A stretch of 64,000 nt of DNA. Source: PALSA-610 sp038213435. Lineage in GTDB: Bacteria; Actinomycetota; Acidimicrobiia; IMCC26256; PALSA-610. Below are positions 33,534 through 41,944 of the stretch, one piece after another (positions within the stretch are counted from its first letter, which is position 1; each line of letters begins with the position of its first letter). The position numbers and the translations under genes were made by a program. Below the pieces are notes generated by a model. It saw only the letters and a list, made by a program, of their open reading frames with translations. It did not search any database and had not been told where the DNA came from. The stretch lies in the NCBI GenBank assembly GCA_038213435.1, contig JBBQTI010000006.1:50117-114116 (forward strand). The letters run 5' to 3'.

Positions 33534-33968
33534 CGGCCGAGCATTCTGGCACTCCTGCGCCGATCGCCTGAAACGCACCACCGAGAATCGCGTCGTTGGA
33601 CATCATGCGCGGCGATCCGTCATCGCACGCTCACCTACGGTTCGCGTCGAGTTCGCGGTCACGATCGAGATCAGCCCGTGGTCGACGCTCGACACGCAGC
33701 TGCTCCTACGGCCCCAGGCGAGAAATCCGTACCGTTGGTCGGGACGACGAATGCGACGCTATTTCGCGCACGCCCACCGCCGGGTCGACGACCTCACCCA
33801 GCTTCTCTGGTCGACGACTCCCCCGACCGGGACCAAACCCGTCGAACCGACAACACGGCCGTCTGACCGGTCGGCCGTCTGACCGGCCCGAACCTCACCC
33901 ACACGATTTCTCGGCATCGGCGGTTCGTCACCGGAATACCATCTGCCACCCGTCAGAATCGAGCGGCA
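33534..33968. other. Divergent intergenic region before the ipd operon
   Basis: This 435-bp gap lies between the SDR start and ipdA. Plus-strand codons from ~33640 to ~33700 have almost pure G/C third positions and read sensibly (VEFAVTIEISPWSTLDTQLL), but no start codon opens that frame, so it may be a gene remnant. CGGCCGTCTGACCGG is repeated in tandem at 33856-33870 and 33872-33886. No KstR palindrome was found here. The ipdA promoter must lie in the last ~80 bp. Confidence 0.45.
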
Positions 33969-34817
33969 GTGGTTCCGGACAAACGCGTCACCGTCGACGA
34001 GATCGCCGCCGAGGTCGGCGACGGCATGACCGTCGGCATCGGGGGTTGGGGCTCGCGGCGCAAGCCGATGGCCCTGGTGCGCGCGCTGTGCCGGTCGTCG
34101 GCGAAGGATCTCCGCGTCGTCTCGTACGGCGGCCCCGACGTCGGGCTGTTGTGTCGCGCGGGCAAAGTTCGCGAGGTCGTCTACGCGTTCGTCTCGCTCG
34201 ACTCCGTCGCGCTCGAGCCGCACTTTCGCAATGCTCGCCAATCGGGCTCCGTCACCACGATGGAGCTCGACGAGGGCATGTTCCTCCTCGGGTTGCAGGC
34301 CGCGGCCTGGCGCGTTCCCTTCCTGCCGACCCGAGTCGGCCTCGGCTCCGACGTGATGCGCTTCAGCCCGTCGCTGCGCACGATCCGGTCGCCCTACGAC
34401 GACGGTGAGGAGCTCGTGGCGATGCCCGCCTTGCACCTCGACGTCGCGCTGATCCACATGCACCGCGGCGACCGCGGCGGCACGGGGCAGTACTTGAACG
34501 TCGACCCCTACTTCGACGACCTCATGTGCATGGCCGCGACGCGCCGGTTCATGAGCGTCGAGCGCATCGTCGACACCGCCGAGTTCCTCGCAGCCGGACC
34601 GGTACAGTCGATTCGCATCAACCGGCTGATGACCGACGGCGTCGTCGAGACACCTCGCGGGGCGCACTTCACCGAGTGCGTTCCCGACTACCCGCGCGAC
34701 GAAGCATTCCAGCGCGCGTATACGGCGTCGGCCAAGTCCGACGAGGCATGGGACGAGTTCCGCGCCCGTTACATCGACGTCGGCGAAGCCGACTACCAGC
34801 GCGCCGTGCAGGGATGA
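33969..34817 (+). CDS. ipdA: COCHEA-CoA hydrolase alpha subunit
   Basis: The 282-aa IpdA belongs to the class I CoA-transferase fold but acts as a ring-cleaving hydrolase with IpdB on COCHEA-CoA in steroid C-ring degradation. Matching blocks to actinobacterial IpdA are VGIGGWGSRRKPMALVRALC, VVSYGGPDVGLLCRAGKVRE, GLQAAAWRVPFLPTRVGLGS, DPYFDDLMCMAATRRFMSVE and INRLMTDGVVETPRGAHFTE. Glu102 in MELDEGM sits where the Glu reported as important in the Rhodococcus enzyme is expected. The GTG start has only a weak ribosome-binding site. First gene of a five-gene operon with 4-nt overlaps throughout. Confidence 0.9.
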   Translation: MVPDKRVTVDEIAAEVGDGMTVGIGGWGSRRKPMALVRALCRSSAKDLRVVSYGGPDVGLLCRAGKVREVVYAFVSLDSVALEPHFRNARQSGSVTTMELDEGMFLLGLQAAAWRVPFLPTRVGLGSDVMRFSPSLRTIRSPYDDGEELVAMPALHLDVALIHMHRGDRGGTGQYLNVDPYFDDLMCMAATRRFMSVERIVDTAEFLAAGPVQSIRINRLMTDGVVETPRGAHFTECVPDYPRDEAFQRAYTASAKSDEAWDEFRARYIDVGEADYQRAVQG

Positions 34818-35584
34818 GAGACGGACCGCCGACCCGGGCCGAGGTATGCGCGGCCGCGATCGCCGACTGCTTCGCGCACGACGGCGAGATCCTGGCCAAC
34901 CCGATCGGCACGCTCCCGGTGATCGGCGGTCGTCTCGCCAAAGCGACGGTCGCACCCGAGCTCGTGATGACCGACGGCGAGGCGCTCCTCGTCGAGAACA
35001 TCGTGCCGATCGGCGTCGAGCGGCCGGAGAAGGTCGTCGCGGGTTGGAACCCTTACCGCACGATGTTCGACGTCGTGTGGTCGGGGCGGCGCCACGTGAT
35101 GATGGGCGCGAGCCAGATCGACAAGTGGGGCAATCAGAATTTCGCGTTCATCGGTGCACACGACGCTCCGCGCACGCAGTTGCTCGGCATGCGCGGCGCG
35201 CCCGGCAATACGATCAACGACACGACGTCCTACTGGGTCCCAATGCACACGTCACGGGTCTTCGTGCCGGCCGTCGACGTCGTCAGCGGCGTCGGCTACG
35301 ACCGGGCGCGCGATCTCGGACCCGTCGCCGGTCGGTTTCATCATCTCGGCCACGTCGTCACGAATCTCTGCGTGCTCGACTTCGAGACCGCCGAGAACCG
35401 CATGCGGCTGCGCTCGGTGCACCCCGGCGTGGCGATCGACGAGGTCGTCGCGGCGACCGGCTTCGAGCTCGCGATCGAAGGCGCGGTGCCGACCTCGCGC
35501 CTGCCCACCGACGACGAGCTGCACTGGATACGGGATGTCATCGACCCCAACGGCCTCGGCGAGGAAGAGGTCCCGAACCCGTGA
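34814..35584 (+). CDS. ipdB: COCHEA-CoA hydrolase beta subunit
   Basis: IpdB (256 aa) pairs with IpdA. Diagnostic blocks are TRAEVCAAAIADCFAHDGEI, DGEALLVENIVPIG, GWNPYRTMFDVVWSGRRHVM followed by MGASQIDKWGNQNFAFIG, RGAPGNTINDTTSYWVPMHT, VFVPAVDVVSGVGYD, and the ending LPTDDELHWIRDVIDPNGLG. In true class I transferases a Glu nucleophile occupies the beta subunit; here the GAPGN region lacks it, consistent with hydrolase chemistry. ATG 34814 overlaps the ipdA stop (ATGA); the stop overlaps the ipdC start. Confidence 0.9.
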   Translation: MRDGPPTRAEVCAAAIADCFAHDGEILANPIGTLPVIGGRLAKATVAPELVMTDGEALLVENIVPIGVERPEKVVAGWNPYRTMFDVVWSGRRHVMMGASQIDKWGNQNFAFIGAHDAPRTQLLGMRGAPGNTINDTTSYWVPMHTSRVFVPAVDVVSGVGYDRARDLGPVAGRFHHLGHVVTNLCVLDFETAENRMRLRSVHPGVAIDEVVAATGFELAIEGAVPTSRLPTDDELHWIRDVIDPNGLGEEEVPNP

Positions 35585-36648
35585 CGGGCCCCGGCGCGCT
35601 GCGCACGCCGATCTGCGACCTCTTTCGCGTCGACGTACCAATCGTCCAGACGGGGATGGGGTGGGTCGCCGGACCTCGCCTCGTCAGCGCGACGGCGGAC
35701 GCGGGCGCGCTCGGAATACTCGCCTCCGCGACCATGACGTACGAGCAGCTCGAAGCCGCGATCCGCGAAGTGAAGTCGCGCACCGACCGCCCGTTCGGCG
35801 TGAACCTGCGCGCCGACGCCGAAGATGCCGCCCGGCGCGTCGCGTTACTGGTGCGGGAGCACGTGCAGGTCGCCTCGTTCGCGCTCGCGCCCAACGAGCG
35901 GCAGATCAAGACGTTGAAGGACGCGGGCGTGCGCGTGGTGCCGTCGATCGGTGCCCGCCGGCACGCAGAGAAGGTCGCGGCCTGGGGCGTCGATGCGGTG
36001 ATCGTCCAAGGCGGCGAGGGTGGCGGCCATACGGGCGCGGTCGCGACCACGCTCCTCCTGCCCCAAGTCGTCGACGCCGTCGACCTCCCCGTGATCGCCG
36101 CCGGCGGTTTCTTCGACGGCCGTGGGCTCGTCGCCGCGCTCGCGTACGGCGCCGCCGGCATCGCGATGGGAACGCGCTTCCTCCTCAGCCGCGAGAGCAC
36201 CGTGCCGGATTCGGTGAAGCGCTATTACCTCGAGCGCACAGTTGCCGACACCGTCGTGACCACGCGTATCGACGGCGTACCCCACCGCGTGCTCCGTACC
36301 GAGTTCGTGGACGAGTTGGAGAAGGCCAACTCTGTCAGCTCCTACACACGCGCGGTGCGTAACGCGTTCGCATTCAAGAAGATGTCCGAGGTGACGTGGC
36401 GCGGCATGTTGCGTGAGGGCCTCGCGATGAAGCGCGAGGGCGACCTGAAGTGGTCGCAGGTCATCTTGGCCGCGAACACGCCGATGCTGTTACGCGCCGG
36501 GCTCGTCGAAGGCCGCCTCGACGCGGGCGTGCTCTCGAGTGGACAGGTCGCAGGAGTGATCGACGACATCCCGAGCGTGGCGGAGTTGATCGCGCGCATC
36601 ACGAGCGAGGCGGAGCAGACGTTGAAGCATCTGGGAGAGCTGGCGTGA
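35581..36648 (+). CDS. ipdC: IpdC, NPD/2-nitropropane-dioxygenase-like flavoprotein of HIP catabolism
   Basis: This 355-aa TIM-barrel flavoprotein matches IpdC closely in PIVQTGMGWVAGPRLVSATA, GALGILASATMTYEQLEAAI, FGVNLRADAEDAARRV, SFALAPNERQIKTLKDAGVR, VQGGEGGGHTGAVATTLLLP and AGGFFDGRGLVAALAYGAAG followed by IAMGTRFL. The GGEGGGHTG loop contacts FMN phosphate and its His is the likely catalytic residue. IpdC acts on the ring-opened or unsaturated HIP-CoA intermediates just before or after IpdAB. The GTG start overlaps the ipdB stop (GTGA), and the gene's own stop overlaps the next GTG. Confidence 0.9.
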   Translation: MTGPGALRTPICDLFRVDVPIVQTGMGWVAGPRLVSATADAGALGILASATMTYEQLEAAIREVKSRTDRPFGVNLRADAEDAARRVALLVREHVQVASFALAPNERQIKTLKDAGVRVVPSIGARRHAEKVAAWGVDAVIVQGGEGGGHTGAVATTLLLPQVVDAVDLPVIAAGGFFDGRGLVAALAYGAAGIAMGTRFLLSRESTVPDSVKRYYLERTVADTVVTTRIDGVPHRVLRTEFVDELEKANSVSSYTRAVRNAFAFKKMSEVTWRGMLREGLAMKREGDLKWSQVILAANTPMLLRAGLVEGRLDAGVLSSGQVAGVIDDIPSVAELIARITSEAEQTLKHLGELA

Positions 36649-37085
36649 GCAAGGCTCGGCTTCCCGCCGTCGAGAACTGGTTCACGACCGACGAGTCGAC
36701 GCCCGCGCTGCTCGGCGCGCGCGGCGTGGAGTCGGGCTCCTACTTCTGGCCTACCGCCGTGGCCGTTTCGGGGAACCCCGGTTCGCCGGGCGAGGAACTG
36801 CTGCCGGTCGAGCTGTCGCGCACCGGGACGCTGTGGTCGTGGACGACGAACCACTACGCGCCGCCGGAGCCCTATGTCGCGCCCGACCCGTTCGTGCCGT
36901 ACACCGTGTGCGCGGTCGAGCTCGGCCGCGAGCAGATGGTCGTGCTCGGCCAGCTCGCGACCGGCGCCGACCCGGCCCAGCTCGAGGTGGGAATGGAGAT
37001 GGAGCTCGTGCTCGGCCCCCTCTACGAAGACGACGAGCACGAGTACGTGGTCTGGCAATGGGCACCGTTGAGGAACACGCCGTGA
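36645..37085 (+). CDS. DUF35/OB-fold protein with Cys-less zinc-ribbon region
   Basis: This 146-aa protein is placed between ipdC and a thiolase gene with 4-nt overlaps on both sides (GTG starts). It resembles DUF35 partners in layout: an N-terminal region LLGARGVESGSYFWPTAVAV where the zinc ribbon should be, then an OB fold (GTLWSWTTNHYAPPEPYVAP, VCAVELGREQMVVLGQLATG). The ribbon cysteines are absent; the only Cys (YTVCAVEL) lies in the OB part. It probably docks on the downstream thiolase without metal. The family assignment rests on context plus OB-fold pattern. Confidence 0.68.
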   Translation: MSKARLPAVENWFTTDESTPALLGARGVESGSYFWPTAVAVSGNPGSPGEELLPVELSRTGTLWSWTTNHYAPPEPYVAPDPFVPYTVCAVELGREQMVVLGQLATGADPAQLEVGMEMELVLGPLYEDDEHEYVVWQWAPLRNTP

Positions 37086-38290
37086 GCGAGCACGACATCG
37101 CCATCATCGGCGCCGGGATGCACCCGTGGGGCAAGTGGGGTCGCAACTTCGTGGAGTACGGCGTCGTCGCCGCCCGGGCCGCGCTCGCAGACGCCGGCGT
37201 CGCCTGGTCCGAGATCCAGTTCGTCTCCGGCGCCGACACAATGCGCAACGGCTACCCCGGCTCTGTCGCGGGCGCGACGTTCGCGCAGGCGCTCGGCTGG
37301 AACGGCGCGCAGGTCGCGTCGTCGTACGCGGCCTGCGCGTCGGGCGTCACCGCTCTCGCGACCGCACGGGCCCAGATCCTCGCCGGGTTCTGTGACGTCG
37401 CGCTGGTGATCGGCGCCGACACCACACCGAAAGGTTTCCTCGCGCCCAACAAGGGTGAGCGGGGCGACGATCCCGACTGGTTGCGCTTCCGGCTGCTCGG
37501 CGCGACGAACCCGACCTTCTTCGGCCTGTACGCGCGGCGCCGGATGGAGCTGTTCGGCGCCACCCGCGACGACTTCGCGCGCGTGAAGGTCAAGAACGCC
37601 AGGCACGGCGTTGCCAACCCCTACGCGCGCTACAAGAAAGAGGTGTCGGTCGACGACGTCCTCGACGCACCGATCGTCTCCGATCCGCTCGGTCTCCTCG
37701 ACATCTGCGCCACCAGCGACGGCGCGGCGGCGCTCGTCGTCTCCTCGCTCGATTACGCGCGCCGCCACGGCTCCGCCGACGCCGTGCGCGTGCGCGTGCG
37801 CGTGCGCGGAATCTCGACGGTCACGCCGAGCTACCCGCAGACGACGATCGAGCTCCCGAACTTCGCGACCGACAGCGCGGCCGGTGCCGGCGCCGCGCCC
37901 CGGCACGGGTTCAAGGAATCGATCGCCGCACGCGCCTACGAGGAGGCCGGTCTCGGGCCCGACGACCTCGATTGTGCGGAGGTCTACGACCTCTCGACCG
38001 CGATGGAGCTCGACTGGTACGAGCAGATCGGACTCTGCGCGCCCGGCGAGGCGGAGAAGCTCTTGCGTGACGGCACAACGACGCTCGGCGGCCGCGTCCC
38101 CGTGAACCCGAGTGGCGGCCTCGCGTGCTTCGGTGAAGCCGTTCCCGCGCAAGCGATCGCCCAAGTGTGCGAGCTGACGTGGCAGCTACGCGGCGGCGCC
38201 GGTGGTCGCCAGGTCGAAGGCGCACGCATCGGACTGTCGATCAATCAGGGCCTCTTCGGCCACGGCTCCGCAGTAATTGTCAGCCGCTGA
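37082..38290 (+). CDS. SCP-x/Ltp-type thiolase with intact nucleophilic Cys
   Basis: This 402-aa thiolase-fold enzyme has DIAIIGAGMHPWGKWG, VASSYAACASGVTALATARA with the nucleophile Cys, LYARRRMELFGATRDDFARV, CAEVYDLSTAMELDWYEQIG and the late Gly-rich region NPSGGLACFGEAVPAQAIAQ containing a second Cys. It therefore looks catalytically competent, unlike the Cys-less paralogue at 22170. A short GTG/CGC repeat encodes VRVRVRVRG at ~37783-37810. As the last gene of the ipd operon it probably thiolyses a product of ring opening, with the DUF35-like protein as partner. Confidence 0.82.
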   Translation: MSEHDIAIIGAGMHPWGKWGRNFVEYGVVAARAALADAGVAWSEIQFVSGADTMRNGYPGSVAGATFAQALGWNGAQVASSYAACASGVTALATARAQILAGFCDVALVIGADTTPKGFLAPNKGERGDDPDWLRFRLLGATNPTFFGLYARRRMELFGATRDDFARVKVKNARHGVANPYARYKKEVSVDDVLDAPIVSDPLGLLDICATSDGAAALVVSSLDYARRHGSADAVRVRVRVRGISTVTPSYPQTTIELPNFATDSAAGAGAAPRHGFKESIAARAYEEAGLGPDDLDCAEVYDLSTAMELDWYEQIGLCAPGEAEKLLRDGTTTLGGRVPVNPSGGLACFGEAVPAQAIAQVCELTWQLRGGAGGRQVEGARIGLSINQGLFGHGSAVIVSR

Positions 38291-38313
38291 GTTCCGAACT
38301 CTTGGAGGGTGTC

Positions 38314-39713
38314 ATGCGTCGAGTGGCGATGGTTGTTGCGGGTGTCCTGGTTCTCGCGGGCTGCAACGTGCGCCTGAGCACCGACCCGTTCACCAACACC
38401 ACGAGTCAGCACCGCACCCAAGTCGAACCCGACACCTTTTCGTTCGGATCGACCATCGTGTCGACGTTCCAGTCCGGTCGTTTCTTCGACGGCGGAGCGT
38501 CCGACATCGGGTGGGCGACCTCCACCGACGGAGGCAGCAATTGGACCCACGGCTTTCTTCCCGGATCACCAAGTATCAAGGCGCAGGTCCCTACGACCGT
38601 GTCAGCGATCCGTCGGTCGCCTACGACCGCCGTCACAACGTGTGGCTCATCTCCTCGCTGGCGCTCTTCGAGTCTCCCGATCCCGCGGGCGTGGTGGTGA
38701 GCCGATCGTCCGACGGTCTCACCTGGGGGAAACCGGCCCTCGTCGCGGGTGGCACAGCGCTGGACAAGAACTGGACGGTCTGCGACAACGCGCAAGGGAG
38801 CGCGTTCTACGGCCACTGTTACACCGAATATGACGACTCCGGCAGCGGCGACCAAATGCACCTGTCGACGTCTACCGATGGCGGGCTCACCTGGGCGCCG
38901 TCGACCGTTCCGGTGGCGCGCGGACTCGGCGGTCAACCGCTCGTGCAGCCGAACGGCACGGTCATCGTGCCGTACTTCACCCTGACGGGAACCCTCGCGG
39001 CGCTCCGCTCGACGAACGGTGGCACGAGCTACACCGGCCCCTTCACCATCGCTTCGCGGACCTCACACACTGTCGCCGGTAGCTTGCGCGCGCTGTCGTT
39101 GCCCTCCGCGGAGATCGACGGGTCCGGCAAGGTTTACGTCGTCTGGGCCGATTGCCGTTTCCGAACGGGTTGCCCAAACGCCCCCAACGACATCGTGATG
39201 AAGACCTCGCTCAACGGCACCACGTGGTCAACAGTCACACGCGTGCCGATCGATGCGACGAATAGCACCGTCGACCACTTCACTCCCGGCCTCGGCGTGG
39301 ACAGCACGACGTCGGGGAGCTCCGCGCACTTGGCCCTCGCGTACTACTACTACCCGGATGCGAACTGCACGAGCGCAACCTGTCAGCTCGACGTGGGGGT
39401 CGTCAGCTCGACCAACGGGGGAACCACTTGGAGCGCGCCCCAACAGCTCGGGGGTCCGATGTCGCTGAGCTGGCTCGCGAAAACGAGCCAAGGCGCCATG
39501 GTCGGCGACTACATCTCGACATCGTTCTCGGGCGGCAAGGCCTTCCCTGCCTTCGCCCTCGCCAACGCGCCGAGCAACGGCGTCCTCGACGAGGCCACCT
39601 ACACGGTCGCCGGCGGGGTCACCGTTTCCGGCGGCAATGCAAACTCACACACTGACCACGCACTCACTCCACATGTCGAGCAGTCGGCGACACCAGTCCT
39701 GACACGCCATTGA
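38314..39713 (+). pseudogene. Lipoprotein with BNR/sialidase-type propeller, broken by one missing base
   Basis: ATG 38314 follows GGAGGG and opens a lipoprotein signal (MRRVAMVVAGVLVLAGCN, lipobox LAGC) and FFDGGASDIGWATSTDGGSN, an Asp-box-like strand. Near 38564 the frame must shift: the first frame reads FLPG then nonsense, while the -1 frame continues ITKYQGAGPYDRVSDPSVAY and several Asp boxes (STDGGLTWAP, STNGGTTWSA) to TGA 39713. Restoring one base (GGATCACC to GGAATCACC) would give ~467 aa. Exo-alpha-sialidase-like beta-propeller fold; substrate unknown. Either a real frameshift or a sequence error. Confidence 0.75.
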
Positions 39714-39741
39714 GCGTCGGTGAATTTCGGAGTCTCGGCGA

Positions 39742-39960
39742 TCACTCGAGCTCGATGCGCCGCGCTACGGAAGAGGTGCGCACGGCCGGCTTACCCGGGA
39801 CGGGCCGATCGGGAGCAAGCACGATCAGGCCACTGAGCATCTCGAGAAGTTCGTTCGTTCGTTTCTGTTCGGCGATCAGCCGGTCCAGCCGATCGTTCGT
39901 TTCGCGGAGGCTGGTCGCGAGTTGGCGAGCGATTCCTTCCTCCGTGAGGACTTTGCCCAT
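39742..39960 (-). CDS. Small coiled-coil protein
   Basis: The 72-aa product (ATG 39960; GTG 39966 gives 74 aa) is one heptad-rich helix (LATSLRETNDRLDRLIAEQK, then RTNELLEMLSGL), followed by a Pro-rich, basic tail. This layout is typical of short actinobacterial coiled-coil proteins without assigned function. It faces the propeller lipoprotein gene convergently, with 28 bp between. Confidence 0.5.
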   Translation of the reverse strand: MGKVLTEEGIARQLATSLRETNDRLDRLIAEQKRTNELLEMLSGLIVLAPDRPVPGKPAVRTSSVARRIELE

Positions 39961-40144
39961 GGTCACGACAATACGGCGCCGAGTGCAGTGCTTTGCGGCG
40001 ATGCGCGCGTGAGTTACACGAGTGGCGCGTGGGGCTGCAGTCGTGTCACGACACGTGAGCGCGCGGACGCGGTTTGCGCTCCGTGACTTCGGCCGTGGGG
40101 TTGCCGAATCTTCTCGCCTTCATGCATCTTCTTGGCGGTCATGC

Positions 40145-40200
40145 GCTCAGGCCCGGGCGCGCCCGGCGCTCAGGCCCGGGCGCGCCCGGCGCTCGGGCCC
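40145..40200 (-). terminator. 23-bp tandem repeat of self-complementary units after the Gfo/Idh/MocA gene
   Basis: The unit GCTCAGGCCCGGGCGCGCCC plus GGC is repeated exactly at 40145-40167 and 40168-40190, with a partial third copy to 40200. Each unit contains the palindrome CCGGGCGCGCCCGG and can fold as a hairpin. The array starts directly after the stop of the minus-strand gene, so tandem terminator hairpins are likely. Confidence 0.6.
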
Positions 40201-40201
40201 T

Positions 40202-41185
40202 TCACGTTCCGCGCGGCGTCATCCCCGCCGCGACGTAGATCGCGTCGAGCACGCGCATGTTGGCGATCGAGTCGGCGGGCGGGGTCAGTGTCGGTTCGCC
40301 CCGAAGCACCGCCGCGCAGAACGCCTCGAGTTGGTACTCGTAGGTCGGCCGGCGCGAGAAACGCTCGGTGCGGGCGTTGCCACCGCTCTTCACGCGCATG
40401 CGGTGCCACAGTTGTGGTGAGGTCGGGTTGATCACATGCAACTCACCCCGGTCGCCGACCACTCGGGCGTACGTCTGGATGAACCATCTCGACCACATCG
40501 AACACGTGATGCGTCCGGTATGGCCGCCCGGGAACGTCAACTCCGCGCGCATCGCGCGATCGATGTCGGGGCTGTGCAACTTCGCGTGGGCCGAGCGGAC
40601 GTCGGGCTCCTCGCATCCGAGCAGGCGTGCCATGTGCACCGTATAGGTACCCACATCCATGGTCGCACCACCCGCGAGATCGTATTGATAGCGGATGTCG
40701 GAGAACTTCGGGAACGGGAAGCACAGCGCGGTCTCGACCCGCCGGAGCGCGCCCAGCTCGTCACTCTCGACGATTTCGCGCATGCGGTGCGCGAGCGGGT
40801 GATACCGATAGTGGAAGGCCTCCATCACGACGAGGCCGGTGCGGGCCGCGACCGCGGCGACGTCTTCGGCCTCCTTCGCGTTCGCGGTGAACGGCTTCTC
40901 GCACAGCACGTGCTTGCCCGCTTCCAACGCGGCGATCGTCCACTCCGCGTGCAGCCCATTGGGGAGTGGGTTGTAAACCGCGTCGAGCTCGGGATCGGCG
41001 ACGAGCGCCGCGTACGAGTCGCGCACGTTCGGGATACCGTGCTTCGACGCGAAGGCGTCGGCGCGGCTGCGATTCCGGGCCGCCACCGCTGCGATCTCGG
41101 CTTCAGTGATGTTGCGGGCGGGCTTGATCACAGCCGACGGCGCGATGCGGGCCGCGCCGAGGATTCCGATCCGAACTGCGCCCAT
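40202..41185 (-). CDS. Gfo/Idh/MocA-family oxidoreductase
   Basis: This 327-aa NAD(P)-dependent dehydrogenase has IGILGAARIAPSAVIKPARN at the N-terminus and AVYNPLPNGLHAEWTIAALE. The family signature GKHVLCEKPFTANAKEAEDV contains the catalytic-region EKP Lys. A C-terminal substrate domain shows GGATMDVGTYTVHMARLL, where D-x-G-x-Y/H is the usual active-site motif. Likely acts on a sugar, inositol or trans-dihydrodiol; the substrate is not deducible. Single gene, with an unusual hairpin array at its 3' end. Confidence 0.85.
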   Translation of the reverse strand: MGAVRIGILGAARIAPSAVIKPARNITEAEIAAVAARNRSRADAFASKHGIPNVRDSYAALVADPELDAVYNPLPNGLHAEWTIAALEAGKHVLCEKPFTANAKEAEDVAAVAARTGLVVMEAFHYRYHPLAHRMREIVESDELGALRRVETALCFPFPKFSDIRYQYDLAGGATMDVGTYTVHMARLLGCEEPDVRSAHAKLHSPDIDRAMRAELTFPGGHTGRITCSMWSRWFIQTYARVVGDRGELHVINPTSPQLWHRMRVKSGGNARTERFSRRPTYEYQLEAFCAAVLRGEPTLTPPADSIANMRVLDAIYVAAGMTPRGT

Positions 41186-41305
41186 CAACCTCACTGTAAG
41201 GTCGGCCCGCGGACGTCCGCAACGCACACAGACGGCCATGGCGCGACGTGCCGCCGCGCCATGGCCGCGTGCTGCGGGCGGTACGACCGCCCCCGTCCTT
41301 CTCGG

Positions 41306-41728
41306 TCAGAAGGTGCCGGTGAGATTCTTCGAGATACCGCTGGTGGTATCCGTCACCGAGACGTTCGTGTATACGACTGTCATCGGAGGTGTGCAATCGG
41401 GTTGGAACGTCGCGGTCAAGGTGAGGCTGAACTCGGCCTTGCCGTTCTGTACCGGGAAGTCGCCGGAGGCCGACACGCTCTGCTTGTTCGTGGCCTTGGG
41501 ATGATGGTCGCCAGGATTGATGCATTGAGCCGTGGCGTTGACCACGATGTGCACCTGGCTCTCGTCACCGAGTCCGGCCTCTTTTCCGGACACGGTAAGT
41601 GTGTTGCCGTCGCGAGTCGCGGTGACAGTGTTGCTTACGAAGTGAGGGCTGCCCGCGAACGCGGGTTGAGTGCCGATCCCATACGCAAACACACTGGCGA
41701 GACACGCGAGAACTGCGATGCGTCGCAT
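41306..41728 (-). CDS. Small secreted protein
   Basis: This 140-aa protein has a signal peptide (MRRIAVLACLASVFAYGIGT, cleavage after QPAFA) and a Thr/Val-rich, probably all-beta mature domain with two Cys (TAQCINPG and QPDCTPPM) that may form a disulfide. I recognise no family. It resembles the 7664-8164 product in size and composition but shares no clear motif. 216 bp separate it from the next gene upstream. Confidence 0.6.
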   Translation of the reverse strand: MRRIAVLACLASVFAYGIGTQPAFAGSPHFVSNTVTATRDGNTLTVSGKEAGLGDESQVHIVVNATAQCINPGDHHPKATNKQSVSASGDFPVQNGKAEFSLTLTATFQPDCTPPMTVVYTNVSVTDTTSGISKNLTGTF

Positions 41729-41944
41729 GAATCATCGTCCTTCCATAAACGAGTGAAGCATCGCCGGTCTCCCAGCCCCCCGGCAGCGTCTTATGAGAAA
41801 CGCCTTGACAAGATGGCGACGCTACGTGGGCCCTGTAAAGGCGTTCGCGCAAGGTGCGGCAGGTCGATCACGCTACGTAGCCGATTGCACGACAAGTGAA
41901 CTGGTGAGATCGCCCGATGCGTACGAAGGCGGTGATAAATCTCG

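Noticed and set aside
37783..37810. Short GCGTGC/GCGTGC repeat
   Set aside because: Explained by alternating Val-Arg codons in the thiolase; too short for a regulatory repeat or microsatellite claim.
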